A stretch of DNA of 5,110 nt from Methanomassiliicoccaceae archaeon (GCA_016919565.1 JACXTO010000030.1:1-5110); one strand, 5' to 3'. Positions 1-5,110 are shown, counted from the first letter of the stretch. The notes: generated by a model from the letters alone, not told the origin. Numbers and translations: made by a program.

Positions 1-70
1 CCGCTGGGAATGGGAAATCAAATCATAACCGTCTCATTTCGCAGGCTAGAGCAAAGTGCCGATGACGCGG

Positions 71-91
71 CAAAAAAAACTTGCTAAAACG
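71..91 (-). terminator. Candidate T-tract terminator downstream of the AlkD-like gene
   Basis: On the minus strand a T4 run is followed by a T8 run (the eight A's at 72-79 on the plus strand), about 45 bases past the AlkD-like stop codon. Archaeal RNA polymerase commonly terminates at such U-tracts without a hairpin, and I see no stable stem in front of the run. It is the longest homopolymer in the window and lies outside any convincing gene. That it is a working terminator is an inference. Confidence 0.5.
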
Positions 92-123
92 ACGACCTTT
101 CTCAAACGCCTCACAATGTCGGC

Positions 124-867
124 TCAGCGCCTACGTCTTTCAGCGAGGTCCTTCCTCTGCAGCCGCGCCAGGACCGCCTCGCTCCTCAGCTCCCTCAATG
201 CGTCCTTCGCTATCCAACGAGCAGTGCTCGATTCGGATTTATCGATGACCACCGCCGTTCTTATGGCGGCATCATGGAGACTCAGGTTCCGCTTGCCGAT
301 CTGCCGGAGCGCCCAATTCACAGATTTCTTCACGAAATTGCGGTCATCGGTGCTTCCTTCGCTGACCAGGTCCAGGAACTCGAGGAATGGAGCATCCTCG
401 GCCTTTTTGTCATGTACCGCCAGCGCCGCCATGAGAACGAAGCCAGCCCGCCTGACGAACACCTCGTCCCTCGTCGCCCAAGCTCTTGCGGCCTTATAGG
501 CATGAACGGTCTTGTCGAAGAGATTCGAGCACAATTGGTCGCACACGTCCCAGGAATCGACCTCAATTACCCAGGACTCCATTTGGGCCTTGGTAACCTT
601 CGCCGGGTCATCGATGAGAGGGGCGAGGATCCTCGCCTCGTGGATTCCACTGTCCCAGATCGATTGGGCCAGTTCATGGTTTCTGCCAATCCTCTTGGCC
701 ATGCCTCGAATCACTGGCATCGGGACCCCCAACGCCTTGTCGACGCGGATGCCGTACCTCCCCATGCCTGCGAGGTTATGGGGATTGGCATGACCCTTCA
801 GTTCCTCCAGCACGCCATTGACCCTTTCCATCTCCAACGACCGCTTCATTCCCGGGAGAATCGTCAT
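124..867 (-). CDS. DNA alkylation repair protein, AlkD-like HEAT-repeat DNA glycosylase
   Basis: This 247-residue protein matches the DNA_alkylation (AlkD) family, all-helical HEAT-like glycosylases that remove positively charged alkylated bases such as N3-methyladenine and N7-methylguanine. The N-terminal part has the family's NP-x4-GM-x-RYGI stretch (about residues 29-40). The active-site segment DSWDVCD (104-110) supplies W106 and D110, spaced like Trp109 and Asp113 of Bacillus cereus AlkD. W185 in VNWALRQIGKRN matches that enzyme's Trp187, and the RR pair at 139-140 sits near its DNA-contacting arginine. The length is normal for the family and there is no signal peptide, so a cytoplasmic repair enzyme is expected. 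The start is uncertain: homology begins near residue 13, Met7 (849) and Met13 (831) are alternatives, and only a bare AGG precedes Met1. It diverges from the peroxiredoxin gene. The fold and active site look secure; the exact substrate range is inferred from the family. Confidence 0.9.
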   Translation of the reverse strand: MTILPGMKRSLEMERVNGVLEELKGHANPHNLAGMGRYGIRVDKALGVPMPVIRGMAKRIGRNHELAQSIWDSGIHEARILAPLIDDPAKVTKAQMESWVIEVDSWDVCDQLCSNLFDKTVHAYKAARAWATRDEVFVRRAGFVLMAALAVHDKKAEDAPFLEFLDLVSEGSTDDRNFVKKSVNWALRQIGKRNLSLHDAAIRTAVVIDKSESSTARWIAKDALRELRSEAVLARLQRKDLAERRRR

Positions 868-884
868 CCTAATTCATTATGCCA
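868..884 (-). promoter_or_regulatory. Weak TATA-like promoter element for the AlkD-like gene
   Basis: On the minus strand this stretch reads as a CATAATGAATTA patch, AT-rich against its surroundings. An archaeal TATA box centred near 876 would put transcription start close to 850, almost exactly at Met7 (849). That would suit a leaderless mRNA starting at Met7 rather than at the longest-ORF Met1. The match to a consensus TATA box is poor, so this is tentative. Confidence 0.25.
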
Positions 885-904
885 TTGGGAACGGTGATGT
901 TGTC

Positions 905-917
905 CAGGTCTGACCTG
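905..917. promoter_or_regulatory. Perfect inverted repeat between divergent promoters, possible operator
   Basis: CAGGTC (905-910) and GACCTG (912-917) are exact reverse complements around a single T. The site lies between the AlkD-like gene and the peroxiredoxin gene, upstream of both candidate TATA patches, where a shared regulator could bind. One such six-base-arm repeat is not very unlikely by chance in 138 bases, so the regulatory role is only a suggestion. Confidence 0.3.
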
Positions 918-950
918 CTTCATCGTCGCGAATAAGGAACTGCGAACAAT

Positions 951-960
951 TGAAATAACA
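951..960 (+). promoter_or_regulatory. TATA-like element for the peroxiredoxin gene
   Basis: The patch TGAAATAACA, preceded by the A-rich CGAACAAT, is the best TATA/BRE-like candidate upstream of the peroxiredoxin gene. A start site 24-28 bases downstream would fall near 980, leaving a leader of about 25 bases that contains the ribosome binding site at 995-1002. The spacing is reasonable but the element is not a strong consensus. Confidence 0.3.
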
Positions 961-971
961 GTAGCTGAAGT

Positions 972-986
972 TGATAATCGGTATCA
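972..986. promoter_or_regulatory. Inverted repeat over the predicted peroxiredoxin transcription start
   Basis: TGATA (972-976) and TATCA (982-986) are exact reverse complements separated by five bases. The repeat covers the predicted transcription start of the peroxiredoxin gene, a typical position for a repressor. The arms are only five bases long, so chance is a real alternative. A redox-responsive regulator would be a reasonable guess, but none is encoded in the window. Confidence 0.3.
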
Positions 987-994
987 TTTGTACT

Positions 995-1002
995 AAGGTG
1001 AG
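995..1002 (+). promoter_or_regulatory. Shine-Dalgarno site fixing the peroxiredoxin start
   Basis: AAGGTGAG contains GGTGA, complementary to the archaeal 16S 3' end, with four bases between that core and the ATG at 1006. This favours Met1 over the in-frame ATG at residue 6 (1021), which has no comparable site. Confidence 0.7.
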
Positions 1003-1005
1003 AAG

Positions 1006-1680
1006 ATGACGTGTGGCGAAATGCATGATAATGAATTCGGGATCCCATTGCTAGGCGACAAATTCCCGGAGATCGAGGTTCAAACGACCCAAGGCGTGTT
1101 AAAGTTGCCCGACGTGTTCAAGGGCAAATGGTTCGTCCTGTTCAGCCATCCAGCGGACTTCACTCCCGTTTGCACGACAGAGTTCGTCGCGTTTCAGAAG
1201 CGGGCGGAAAGATTCAGGAAGATGAACTGTGAGCTGATCGGCCTCTCGGTCGACCAGGTGTTCTCGCATATCAAATGGATCGAGTGGATAAAGGACAATC
1301 TGGATATCGAGATCAGCTTCCCCGTCATCGCGGACCAGGGCAACTTGGCGCGGAGGATGGGCATGATCCATCCGGGCAAGGGGTCCAACACGGTCAGAGC
1401 GGTTTTCATCGTGGACCCATCGAGCGTGCTTAGGGCCATGATCTATTACCCGCAGGAAGTCGGAAGGAGCATAGATGAGGTCCTGAGGGCGGTCGAGGCA
1501 CTCCAGATCTCAGATGAGAGGAAGGTATCGATGCCCGAGGGATGGCCGAGGAACGAACTGATCGGCGATGAGGTCATCATCCCTACCCCGAAAGACGCCA
1601 AGACGGCGATGGCCCGGAAGAAGGGGGCTGGCTGCTACGATTGGTGGTTCTGCCACAAGAAACTGGGTGGAAAGGTCTAG
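1006..1680 (+). CDS. Peroxiredoxin, archaeal Prx6-type with C-terminal CYDWWFC motif
   Basis: This 224-residue thiol peroxidase reduces hydrogen peroxide and organic hydroperoxides, using thioredoxin-like reductants. The peroxidatic site is DFTPVCTTE (51-59) with catalytic Cys56, preceded by the usual FSHPA. The conserved active-site arginine is R131 in VRAVFIVDP. Near the C terminus Cys210 and Cys216 lie in CYDWWFC, the pair found in archaeal Prx6-subfamily enzymes such as the Aeropyrum pernix thioredoxin peroxidase (Cys50, Cys207, Cys213). It should therefore work as a 2-Cys enzyme despite its 1-Cys-like sequence. Members of this group usually form decamers or dodecamers, and no signal peptide is present. 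Cys3 and Cys75 are extra cysteines of unknown role. The start is supported by the Shine-Dalgarno site at 995-1002. The gene appears to be a single-gene unit that ends in TAG and faces the end of the zinc-ribbon operon. Confidence 0.96.
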   Translation: MTCGEMHDNEFGIPLLGDKFPEIEVQTTQGVLKLPDVFKGKWFVLFSHPADFTPVCTTEFVAFQKRAERFRKMNCELIGLSVDQVFSHIKWIEWIKDNLDIEISFPVIADQGNLARRMGMIHPGKGSNTVRAVFIVDPSSVLRAMIYYPQEVGRSIDEVLRAVEALQISDERKVSMPEGWPRNELIGDEVIIPTPKDAKTAMARKKGAGCYDWWFCHKKLGGKV

Positions 1681-1728
1681 CCTCGCCCGCACGATATCGC
1701 AGGCGCGCCAACGATCCTCGCCAATCGC
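1681..1728. other. Convergent intergenic gap with small palindromes
   Basis: The 48 bases between the peroxiredoxin stop and the last operon stop hold two adjacent eight-base palindromes, CGATATCG (1692-1699) and GGCGCGCC (1702-1709), and a direct repeat CCTCGCC (1681-1687 and 1716-1722). There is no T-run on either strand, so no recognisable terminator, and the two transcripts may overlap at their 3' ends. The palindromes have no loop and are not hairpin terminators. Confidence 0.4.
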
Positions 1729-2322
1729 CTATATTCCAAGGACCAGGCCTTGCGGCGAGGTCAGGAAGGGCAGGTAGACCGCTCGGGCGTCATTGACGTT
1801 CAGAGTGTAATCGAGGTCCTGCAAAGTCCCTGGCTTCTCCGCCTCCATGGTGATCACCACGAAGTGCGCCATCTGCGCCGCCTCCTCGCGGCTCATGGTC
1901 GTCGGCAGCCTGGGCACGTTGTTGAAGTCCGTCCTCGAATTGTACCGGGGCGGCAGGGTCGTGAGCATTATCGCCAGGCGCTTGAACGTCGCAGGATCGA
2001 AATCGGATGCGGGCACGAAGATGAAGATGTCCCCGCCGGTGCCAGCACCCCCCTTCACCCAGTTGGACAGCTTGAACAGTCCCCCACCCTCCACCTTCAT
2101 GTTCTTTATGGTGAACGAGCAATAGAGGCGCCAGAACGGCACGTAGATCCGGTCGCCTTGCGGCGCGTTCCGTCCGAAGTCGCCGATCTCGTAATCGATG
2201 ACGTTGATCCCGCCATCCCGGACATGAATGGTCTTGCAGCTGTCGCAGTAGAAGAGCAGGTCCTTCTGCTTCATCTTGATGGGGTTGTTGCAATGCGGAC
2301 ATTTGACCTGTATGACCTTCAT
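1729..2322 (-). CDS. Soluble zinc-ribbon protein with two YxPF motifs, paralogue of the two upstream membrane proteins
   Basis: This is the last gene of the operon, 197 residues, with no function I can name. Residues 8-29 form a CxxC-x14-CxxC zinc ribbon (Cys8, 11, 26, 29; CPHC and CDSC). IYVPFW follows at 59-64, and VYLPF at 182-186 lies 12 residues before the end. The same layout occurs in the 343- and 249-residue proteins upstream, but here the protein stops where those continue into a beta-rich segment and a membrane hairpin, and I see no membrane helix. The middle has a glycine-rich patch (GGAGTGGD, 91-98) and a fairly hydrophobic stretch near 98-120. The start overlaps the previous stop as ATGA, and GGAGGT lies eight bases upstream, so translation is probably coupled. 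It could be a cytoplasmic adaptor for the membrane partners; that is inference. The family name is uncertain, while the gene itself is secure. Confidence 0.85.
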   Translation of the reverse strand: MKVIQVKCPHCNNPIKMKQKDLLFYCDSCKTIHVRDGGINVIDYEIGDFGRNAPQGDRIYVPFWRLYCSFTIKNMKVEGGGLFKLSNWVKGGAGTGGDIFIFVPASDFDPATFKRLAIMLTTLPPRYNSRTDFNNVPRLPTTMSREEAAQMAHFVVITMEAEKPGTLQDLDYTLNVNDARAVYLPFLTSPQGLVLGI

Positions 2323-3350
2323 GGATAGCGACCTCCGATCTGGCTCAGGGTCTGAGATATCTGCTTGATGTCCCCAAGGCCGGTCTTCGCGCTCCCCTCC
2401 TTGTCCGAGAACTCGCCCTCCACGATCTCAGAGCCTCGCCTGAAGAAGCGGTACGTGCCGAAGAGGAGGAGGCCTCCGATCACGAACCCTCCGACCGCGA
2501 AGTAAGCGCCATTCTGGTCTGCTTCCGAGAACGCCGCCAACAGCAGACCGGCCCCGCTCACTATACCGCCGGCGGCCGAACCGAAGGTTATCGCCAGGCT
2601 TTGGAAGAGCGGGTCGCCCGGCGCCCTGCCGGAAAGGACGGTGCCGGTGACGCCATCCACGGTGTTCATGTACATCCTCTCTCGGTAGGAATATCGGACC
2701 ACCCAGATCGGATAGTAGATTATCGACATGTTGTGTGGAACGACGTACAAACGCTCAAAGGTGACGTGCGGGACATTGGCCTGCTCCCGCCCCCACTCCT
2801 CAGCCTTCGAGCGGGCGTCCTTCGCGGCAACGTCCTTGCTGGTCGTCGTCTCGAACGTTGGGATCATCTCGAAGTCGGCGAACGAGCGTTCACCGGAGAA
2901 GTTCCTCAATGTCCGAATCCCGAGGTCGCCTGGGTCGCAGGCGATCTCCGAATATCGATAGTCGCTCAGGACCATGACCTCTTTCGGTATCCTCTCGACA
3001 CGGGTATTGCCCTTCGAATCGCTGTGGCGCCGTTCCTCGTAGCCGCAGACCCAGCCAGCCACCCGCGCCGTCGTCGACCAGAACGGGATGTAGATCGGAT
3101 AGACCTCGATTATCTTGCCGGTGCGCTTCAGGTCCCTCGCCTTGAAGCCCTTCTTCCACCAGCCTTGCGCGGCGGCGATCGCGGACTCCTTGGTGACCTT
3201 CATCTTGAACGCGATGGTCTGCACGCCTTTGTCCCCTTCGATGAAAAGCGTGGAGTCGCAGTACTGGCAGTTCAGGACGCCCTCTCCTTCCTGAACGCTC
3301 ACCGCACCGCCGCATGCAGGGCAGTTCAGGCCTATCGATAGGTCTGGCAT
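2319..3350 (-). CDS. Membrane-anchored zinc-ribbon protein, YdjG-like
   Basis: This 343-residue protein starts with a zinc ribbon (Cys10, 13, 28, 31; CPAC and CQYC, CxxC-x14-CxxC). A module at about 47-91 follows: an F-K-x-K-V-T-K-E-S-A start, a WW pair (64-65), ARDLK (71-75) and IYIPFW (86-91). The second half has IYYPIW (211-216), then a strand-turn-strand segment with VDGVTGTVLSG (231-241). Two membrane helices, about 248-274 and 281-299, end in the basic RFFRR, so both termini should be cytoplasmic. Order, motifs and length resemble Bacillus YdjG (about 340 residues), a partner of the SPFH protein YdjI; relatives are often misannotated as primosomal protein N' because of the ribbon. A GGAGG site seven bases ahead of the ATG fixes the start, and the previous stop ends one base before it. 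The molecular activity is unknown; a membrane platform binding the SPFH protein is the best inference. Confidence 0.85.
   Translation of the reverse strand: MPDLSIGLNCPACGGAVSVQEGEGVLNCQYCDSTLFIEGDKGVQTIAFKMKVTKESAIAAAQGWWKKGFKARDLKRTGKIIEVYPIYIPFWSTTARVAGWVCGYEERRHSDSKGNTRVERIPKEVMVLSDYRYSEIACDPGDLGIRTLRNFSGERSFADFEMIPTFETTTSKDVAAKDARSKAEEWGREQANVPHVTFERLYVVPHNMSIIYYPIWVVRYSYRERMYMNTVDGVTGTVLSGRAPGDPLFQSLAITFGSAAGGIVSGAGLLLAAFSEADQNGAYFAVGGFVIGGLLLFGTYRFFRRGSEIVEGEFSDKEGSAKTGLGDIKQISQTLSQIGGRYP
2331..2336 (-). promoter_or_regulatory. Shine-Dalgarno site for the 197-residue gene
   Basis: GGAGGT on the minus strand, inside the last codons of the 343-residue gene, is followed by eight bases and then the ATG at 2322. 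With the ATGA stop-start overlap this fixes the start and indicates coupled translation. Confidence 0.8.
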
Positions 3351-3351
3351 A

Positions 3352-4101
3352 TCACATCCTCCAGGCCACGAAAAGCGAGGCGCCGAATACCCCGGCCAGG
3401 GTTATGCCCATGAGGATTATCGCCAAGACCGGGTTGATGGCAGTCACCAGCGTCTCCGCCAAGAAGGCTACGTAGCCGACACCGGCGACCGCAACGTAGG
3501 CGGCCGACCCCCGACCGGGATAGGTGCCGGCGAAGACCTCTCCTGACGAGGCATCAACGACGACCTCATAACGCTTCTGGTCGAGGATGTAGTCCACCTT
3601 CCATATCGGGAAGTACACCAGCGCCTGCTCCTTCGGTCTGCCAGGCATCTCGTTCAGGTAAGAGGACATCTCGATGTCGGGCTTGACCAGCTCCACTCCC
3701 TCAGTGCCGTAGCCGCTCTCGAATATCTTCAGGTCCCCGGCCGGTACCTTGAGGCTGTGCAGCCCAGGAAGGGTCGTTGAACCCGCCGGCTCGATCCTGA
3801 TCTCCTCCTTACCATCCACGTCCCGCTTGAACTGGTAGACCGGAAAGTACTGGCGCTTTATTCCAGACAACTGCGCCCTCTTGTCCAGGTCCTTCGCCTT
3901 CGTCGGACCGGCGGCCCAGCGCCTGAACAGCCCGACCGCGTCCTTCTCCTGGACGGAGAAAGGGATGATATAGAAGAATCCCGCGCCAGATCGATCGATG
4001 AATATCTGGGATGAGCAATAGCTGCATTTGGTGAACTTGGTGCCCACCTCGAACTCGACCCTGGCATTGCATTTCGGGCAGCTGGTAGAAGCCATTCCCA
4101 T
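3352..4101 (-). CDS. Membrane-anchored zinc-ribbon protein, YdjH/YdjG-like
   Basis: This 249-residue protein is a shorter paralogue of the 343-residue neighbour. The zinc ribbon is Cys8, 11, 26, 29 (CPKC and CSYC). It is followed by IIPFSVQEKDA (45-55), RRW (60-62), AKDLD (69-73) and QYFPVY (84-89), which line up in order with the neighbour's first module. VYFPIW (162-167) then leads into VVDASSGEVFAGTYPG (181-196), again matching the neighbour's VDGVTGTVLSG segment. The C terminus is a membrane hairpin, roughly 200-215 and 222-246, with only WRM after it. Length and layout resemble Bacillus YdjH (about 250 residues). It lies 15 bases after the SPFH gene. Met3 (4095) may be the true start, because GAGGG (4102-4106) abuts Met1 but sits six bases from Met3. 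The activity is unknown; membrane association with the SPFH protein is inferred. Confidence 0.85.
   Translation of the reverse strand: MGMASTSCPKCNARVEFEVGTKFTKCSYCSSQIFIDRSGAGFFYIIPFSVQEKDAVGLFRRWAAGPTKAKDLDKRAQLSGIKRQYFPVYQFKRDVDGKEEIRIEPAGSTTLPGLHSLKVPAGDLKIFESGYGTEGVELVKPDIEMSSYLNEMPGRPKEQALVYFPIWKVDYILDQKRYEVVVDASSGEVFAGTYPGRGSAAYVAVAGVGYVAFLAETLVTAINPVLAIILMGITLAGVFGASLFVAWRM
3358..3362 (-). promoter_or_regulatory. Shine-Dalgarno site for the 343-residue gene, inside the preceding gene
   Basis: GGAGG on the minus strand is formed by the TGG AGG codons (Trp-Arg) that precede the last Met codon and the TGA of the 249-residue gene. Seven bases separate it from the ATG at 3350. Its position inside the upstream coding end supports translational coupling. 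Confidence 0.85.
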
Positions 4102-4106
4102 CCCTC
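4102..4106 (-). promoter_or_regulatory. Shine-Dalgarno site bearing on the start of the 249-residue gene
   Basis: GAGGG on the minus strand touches the ATG at 4101 but lies six bases from the in-frame ATG at 4095, close to the seven and eight base spacings of the next two genes. This favours 4095 as the start. A weaker GGA at 4111-4113 could serve the 4101 start, so both remain possible. Confidence 0.5.
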
Positions 4107-4116
4107 TCTATCCGCT

Positions 4117-5110
4117 TCAGGTCGGCTTCCCGCACTCCAGGCAGAACTTCGAGCTGACCGGCACCGTGGCACCGCAATTGGCGCACTTCTTGGTGTTCGC
4201 CGTGGAGGAGCCGCAATTGGGGCAGAACTTCGTTCCCTCCGCGACCTTCTCACCGCATTTCGGGCACGGCACCATGTTCATCATCAACTTCGACCCGCAC
4301 TCGGCGCAATGCTTGTTGGCGGTCGAGTTCTGGGCGCCGCACTTGGGACATAGTATCATCGGCTGCGTCGGCGGCTGACCAGCGCCAGGCGTCTGGCTGG
4401 GCTGCTGCATAGACCCAAGCATTTGGTAGCCCATGCCGATCCCTGCGCCCACCCCCACTCCGACACCGGCGGCCCCGCCGGAGGGATTGGTGGCTGCCTC
4501 GCGCATCGCTTGCCCGGTCTGGTACTGCATGTAGTTCGCCCCGAGGACCTGCATGGAAGCGCGGGTATCGACCGCCTTCTGCACCTCTTCGGGGAGCGAG
4601 ATGTACAGGCCCGAGAGCTTGTCGATGCTCAGTCCGTAGAGGGCGAAGTGGTCCTTGGATCGGGAAAGGACGACCTGTTCGATATTGGTCAGGCTGCTGG
4701 CCATGTCAGCGACCCCCATCCCCTGGTTCTTCATGTCGCCGATGGAGTCGTAGATGATGATGACCATCTGCTCCTTGATCCGCTCTTCCACTTCCGTCGA
4801 GGATGCAAAGTTGAACGTCCCGACGAACTGGTTCACGAAGTTCTCCGGGGACGAGATCTTGTACCTGAACTCGCCGAAGACCCGCAGGTTGACCATCCCG
4901 AACTCCTTGTCCCGGAACTGGTAGGGCTGCTTGGAACCGAACTTGCCGTCTATCGCCCTCTTCTGGAGGTAGATGACCTCCGCCTGCTGTTGGGCGCCAG
5001 AAAGGAACTTGACGATCTTTCCAACGATCGGCGCATTGAGCGATGTGAGCGCGTACCTGTCCGGCCGGTCGATATAATCCAGGACCTTGCCATCACGGTA
5101 GAAGACCGCG
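4117..5110 (-). CDS. SPFH/stomatin-like protein with three C-terminal zinc ribbons, YdjI/COG4260 type (5' end outside window)
   Basis: The reading frame is open to the window edge: 330 residues are visible and the N terminus is missing. The ATG at 4894-4896 is internal, because the 71 codons before it read as a typical YdjI-family start, with AVFYRDGKVLDY at fragment residues 1-12, QAEVIYL at 42-48 and FGSKQPYQFRDKEFG at 57-71, running into MVNLRVFGEFRYKI. This is the SPFH (band 7) domain. A helical region (about 172-208) and a glycine-rich linker (about 210-232) follow. Three ribbons then come with identical CxxC-x10-CxxC spacing: Cys254/257/268/271, 282/285/296/299 and 309/312/323/326. COG4260 members typically carry a C-terminal ribbon; three in tandem is notable. 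No membrane helix is visible, so membrane attachment probably depends on partners. It leads the visible operon. In Bacillus, YdjI helps place PspA at the membrane; whether this protein does so is unknown. Confidence 0.9.
   Translation of the reverse strand, partial: AVFYRDGKVLDYIDRPDRYALTSLNAPIVGKIVKFLSGAQQQAEVIYLQKRAIDGKFGSKQPYQFRDKEFGMVNLRVFGEFRYKISSPENFVNQFVGTFNFASSTEVEERIKEQMVIIIYDSIGDMKNQGMGVADMASSLTNIEQVVLSRSKDHFALYGLSIDKLSGLYISLPEEVQKAVDTRASMQVLGANYMQYQTGQAMREAATNPSGGAAGVGVGVGAGIGMGYQMLGSMQQPSQTPGAGQPPTQPMILCPKCGAQNSTANKHCAECGSKLMMNMVPCPKCGEKVAEGTKFCPNCGSSTANTKKCANCGATVPVSSKFCLECGKPT

Noticed and set aside
1..87. Plus-strand frames open from the left edge, ending in TAA at 85-87 or at 26-28, possibly the tail of another gene.
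   Set aside because: Too short to tell from chance, and no motif is visible. The true left neighbour cannot be decided from this window.
274..897. Plus-strand open frames opposite the AlkD-like gene (also 56-499).
   Set aside because: They mirror the AlkD-like codons and show no recognisable motif, while the minus-strand frame has the AlkD active-site residues.
1692..1709. Adjacent palindromes CGATATCG and GGCGCGCC as a terminator or recombination site.
   Set aside because: Both lack a loop, so no hairpin forms, there is no T-run, and there is no flanking repeat or integrase gene. Chance in GC-rich DNA is sufficient.
1678..2328. Possible read-through of the peroxiredoxin TAG (pyrrolysine-type decoding), since the frame stays open to about 2328.
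   Set aside because: The protein is complete at CYDWWFC plus a short basic tail, and the extension would run antisense through the 197-residue gene with Arg/His-rich, family-free sequence. It is a GC-driven open frame.
2601..3341. Long plus-strand open frame of 246 codons opposite the 343-residue gene.
   Set aside because: It is antisense to a gene with clear motifs and its own Shine-Dalgarno site. Its product shows no domain and has composition typical of a shadow frame in GC-rich DNA.
2319..4101. Reading the zinc-ribbon membrane proteins as primosomal protein N' (PriA) or TFIIB-related factors.
   Set aside because: Only the CxxC ribbon is shared with those proteins. There are no helicase motifs or cyclin folds, and the C-terminal membrane hairpins and YxPF motifs fit the YdjG-like family instead.

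Overview
The window is about 5.1 kb of fairly GC-rich DNA holding six protein genes and no visible RNA gene, insertion sequence or CRISPR array. It looks archaeal, most likely Euryarchaeota and perhaps a Thermoplasmata-type lineage. The evidence is a peroxiredoxin with the archaeal C-terminal CYDWWFC signature, strong Shine-Dalgarno sites (GGAGG, GGAGGT, GGTGA) matching an archaeal-type 16S 3' end, AT-rich TATA-like patches in the one promoter region, and a T-tract rather than a hairpin as the only terminator candidate. The lineage is an inference; only the archaeal peroxiredoxin is a strong marker.

Layout: a minus-strand DNA alkylation repair gene of the AlkD HEAT-like family (124-867) and a plus-strand peroxiredoxin gene (1006-1680) diverge from a 138-base region. 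That region carries TATA-like patches and two small inverted repeats that could be operators. The peroxiredoxin gene converges, across a 48-base gap, on a four-gene minus-strand operon filling 1729-5110.

The operon reads, in transcription order: a SPFH/stomatin-like protein with three C-terminal zinc ribbons (YdjI/COG4260 type, 5' end outside the window), a 249-residue and a 343-residue membrane protein, each with an N-terminal zinc ribbon and a C-terminal two-helix membrane hairpin, and a 197-residue soluble zinc-ribbon protein. Gaps are 15 and 1 bases, and the last junction is an ATGA overlap, so the genes are almost certainly co-transcribed and translationally coupled. The three smaller proteins are paralogues: each has a CxxC-x14-CxxC ribbon and two copies of a Y-x-P-[F/I/V] motif.

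The set resembles the Bacillus subtilis ydjG-ydjH-ydjI genes, which follow pspA in a membrane-stress operon. Here the order is reversed, pspA is not in view, and a third, membrane-less paralogue is added. The likely theme is a membrane-associated, zinc-ribbon-rich SPFH scaffold, possibly for envelope stress. Its biochemical function cannot be read from the sequence. This operon is the most interesting content of the window.
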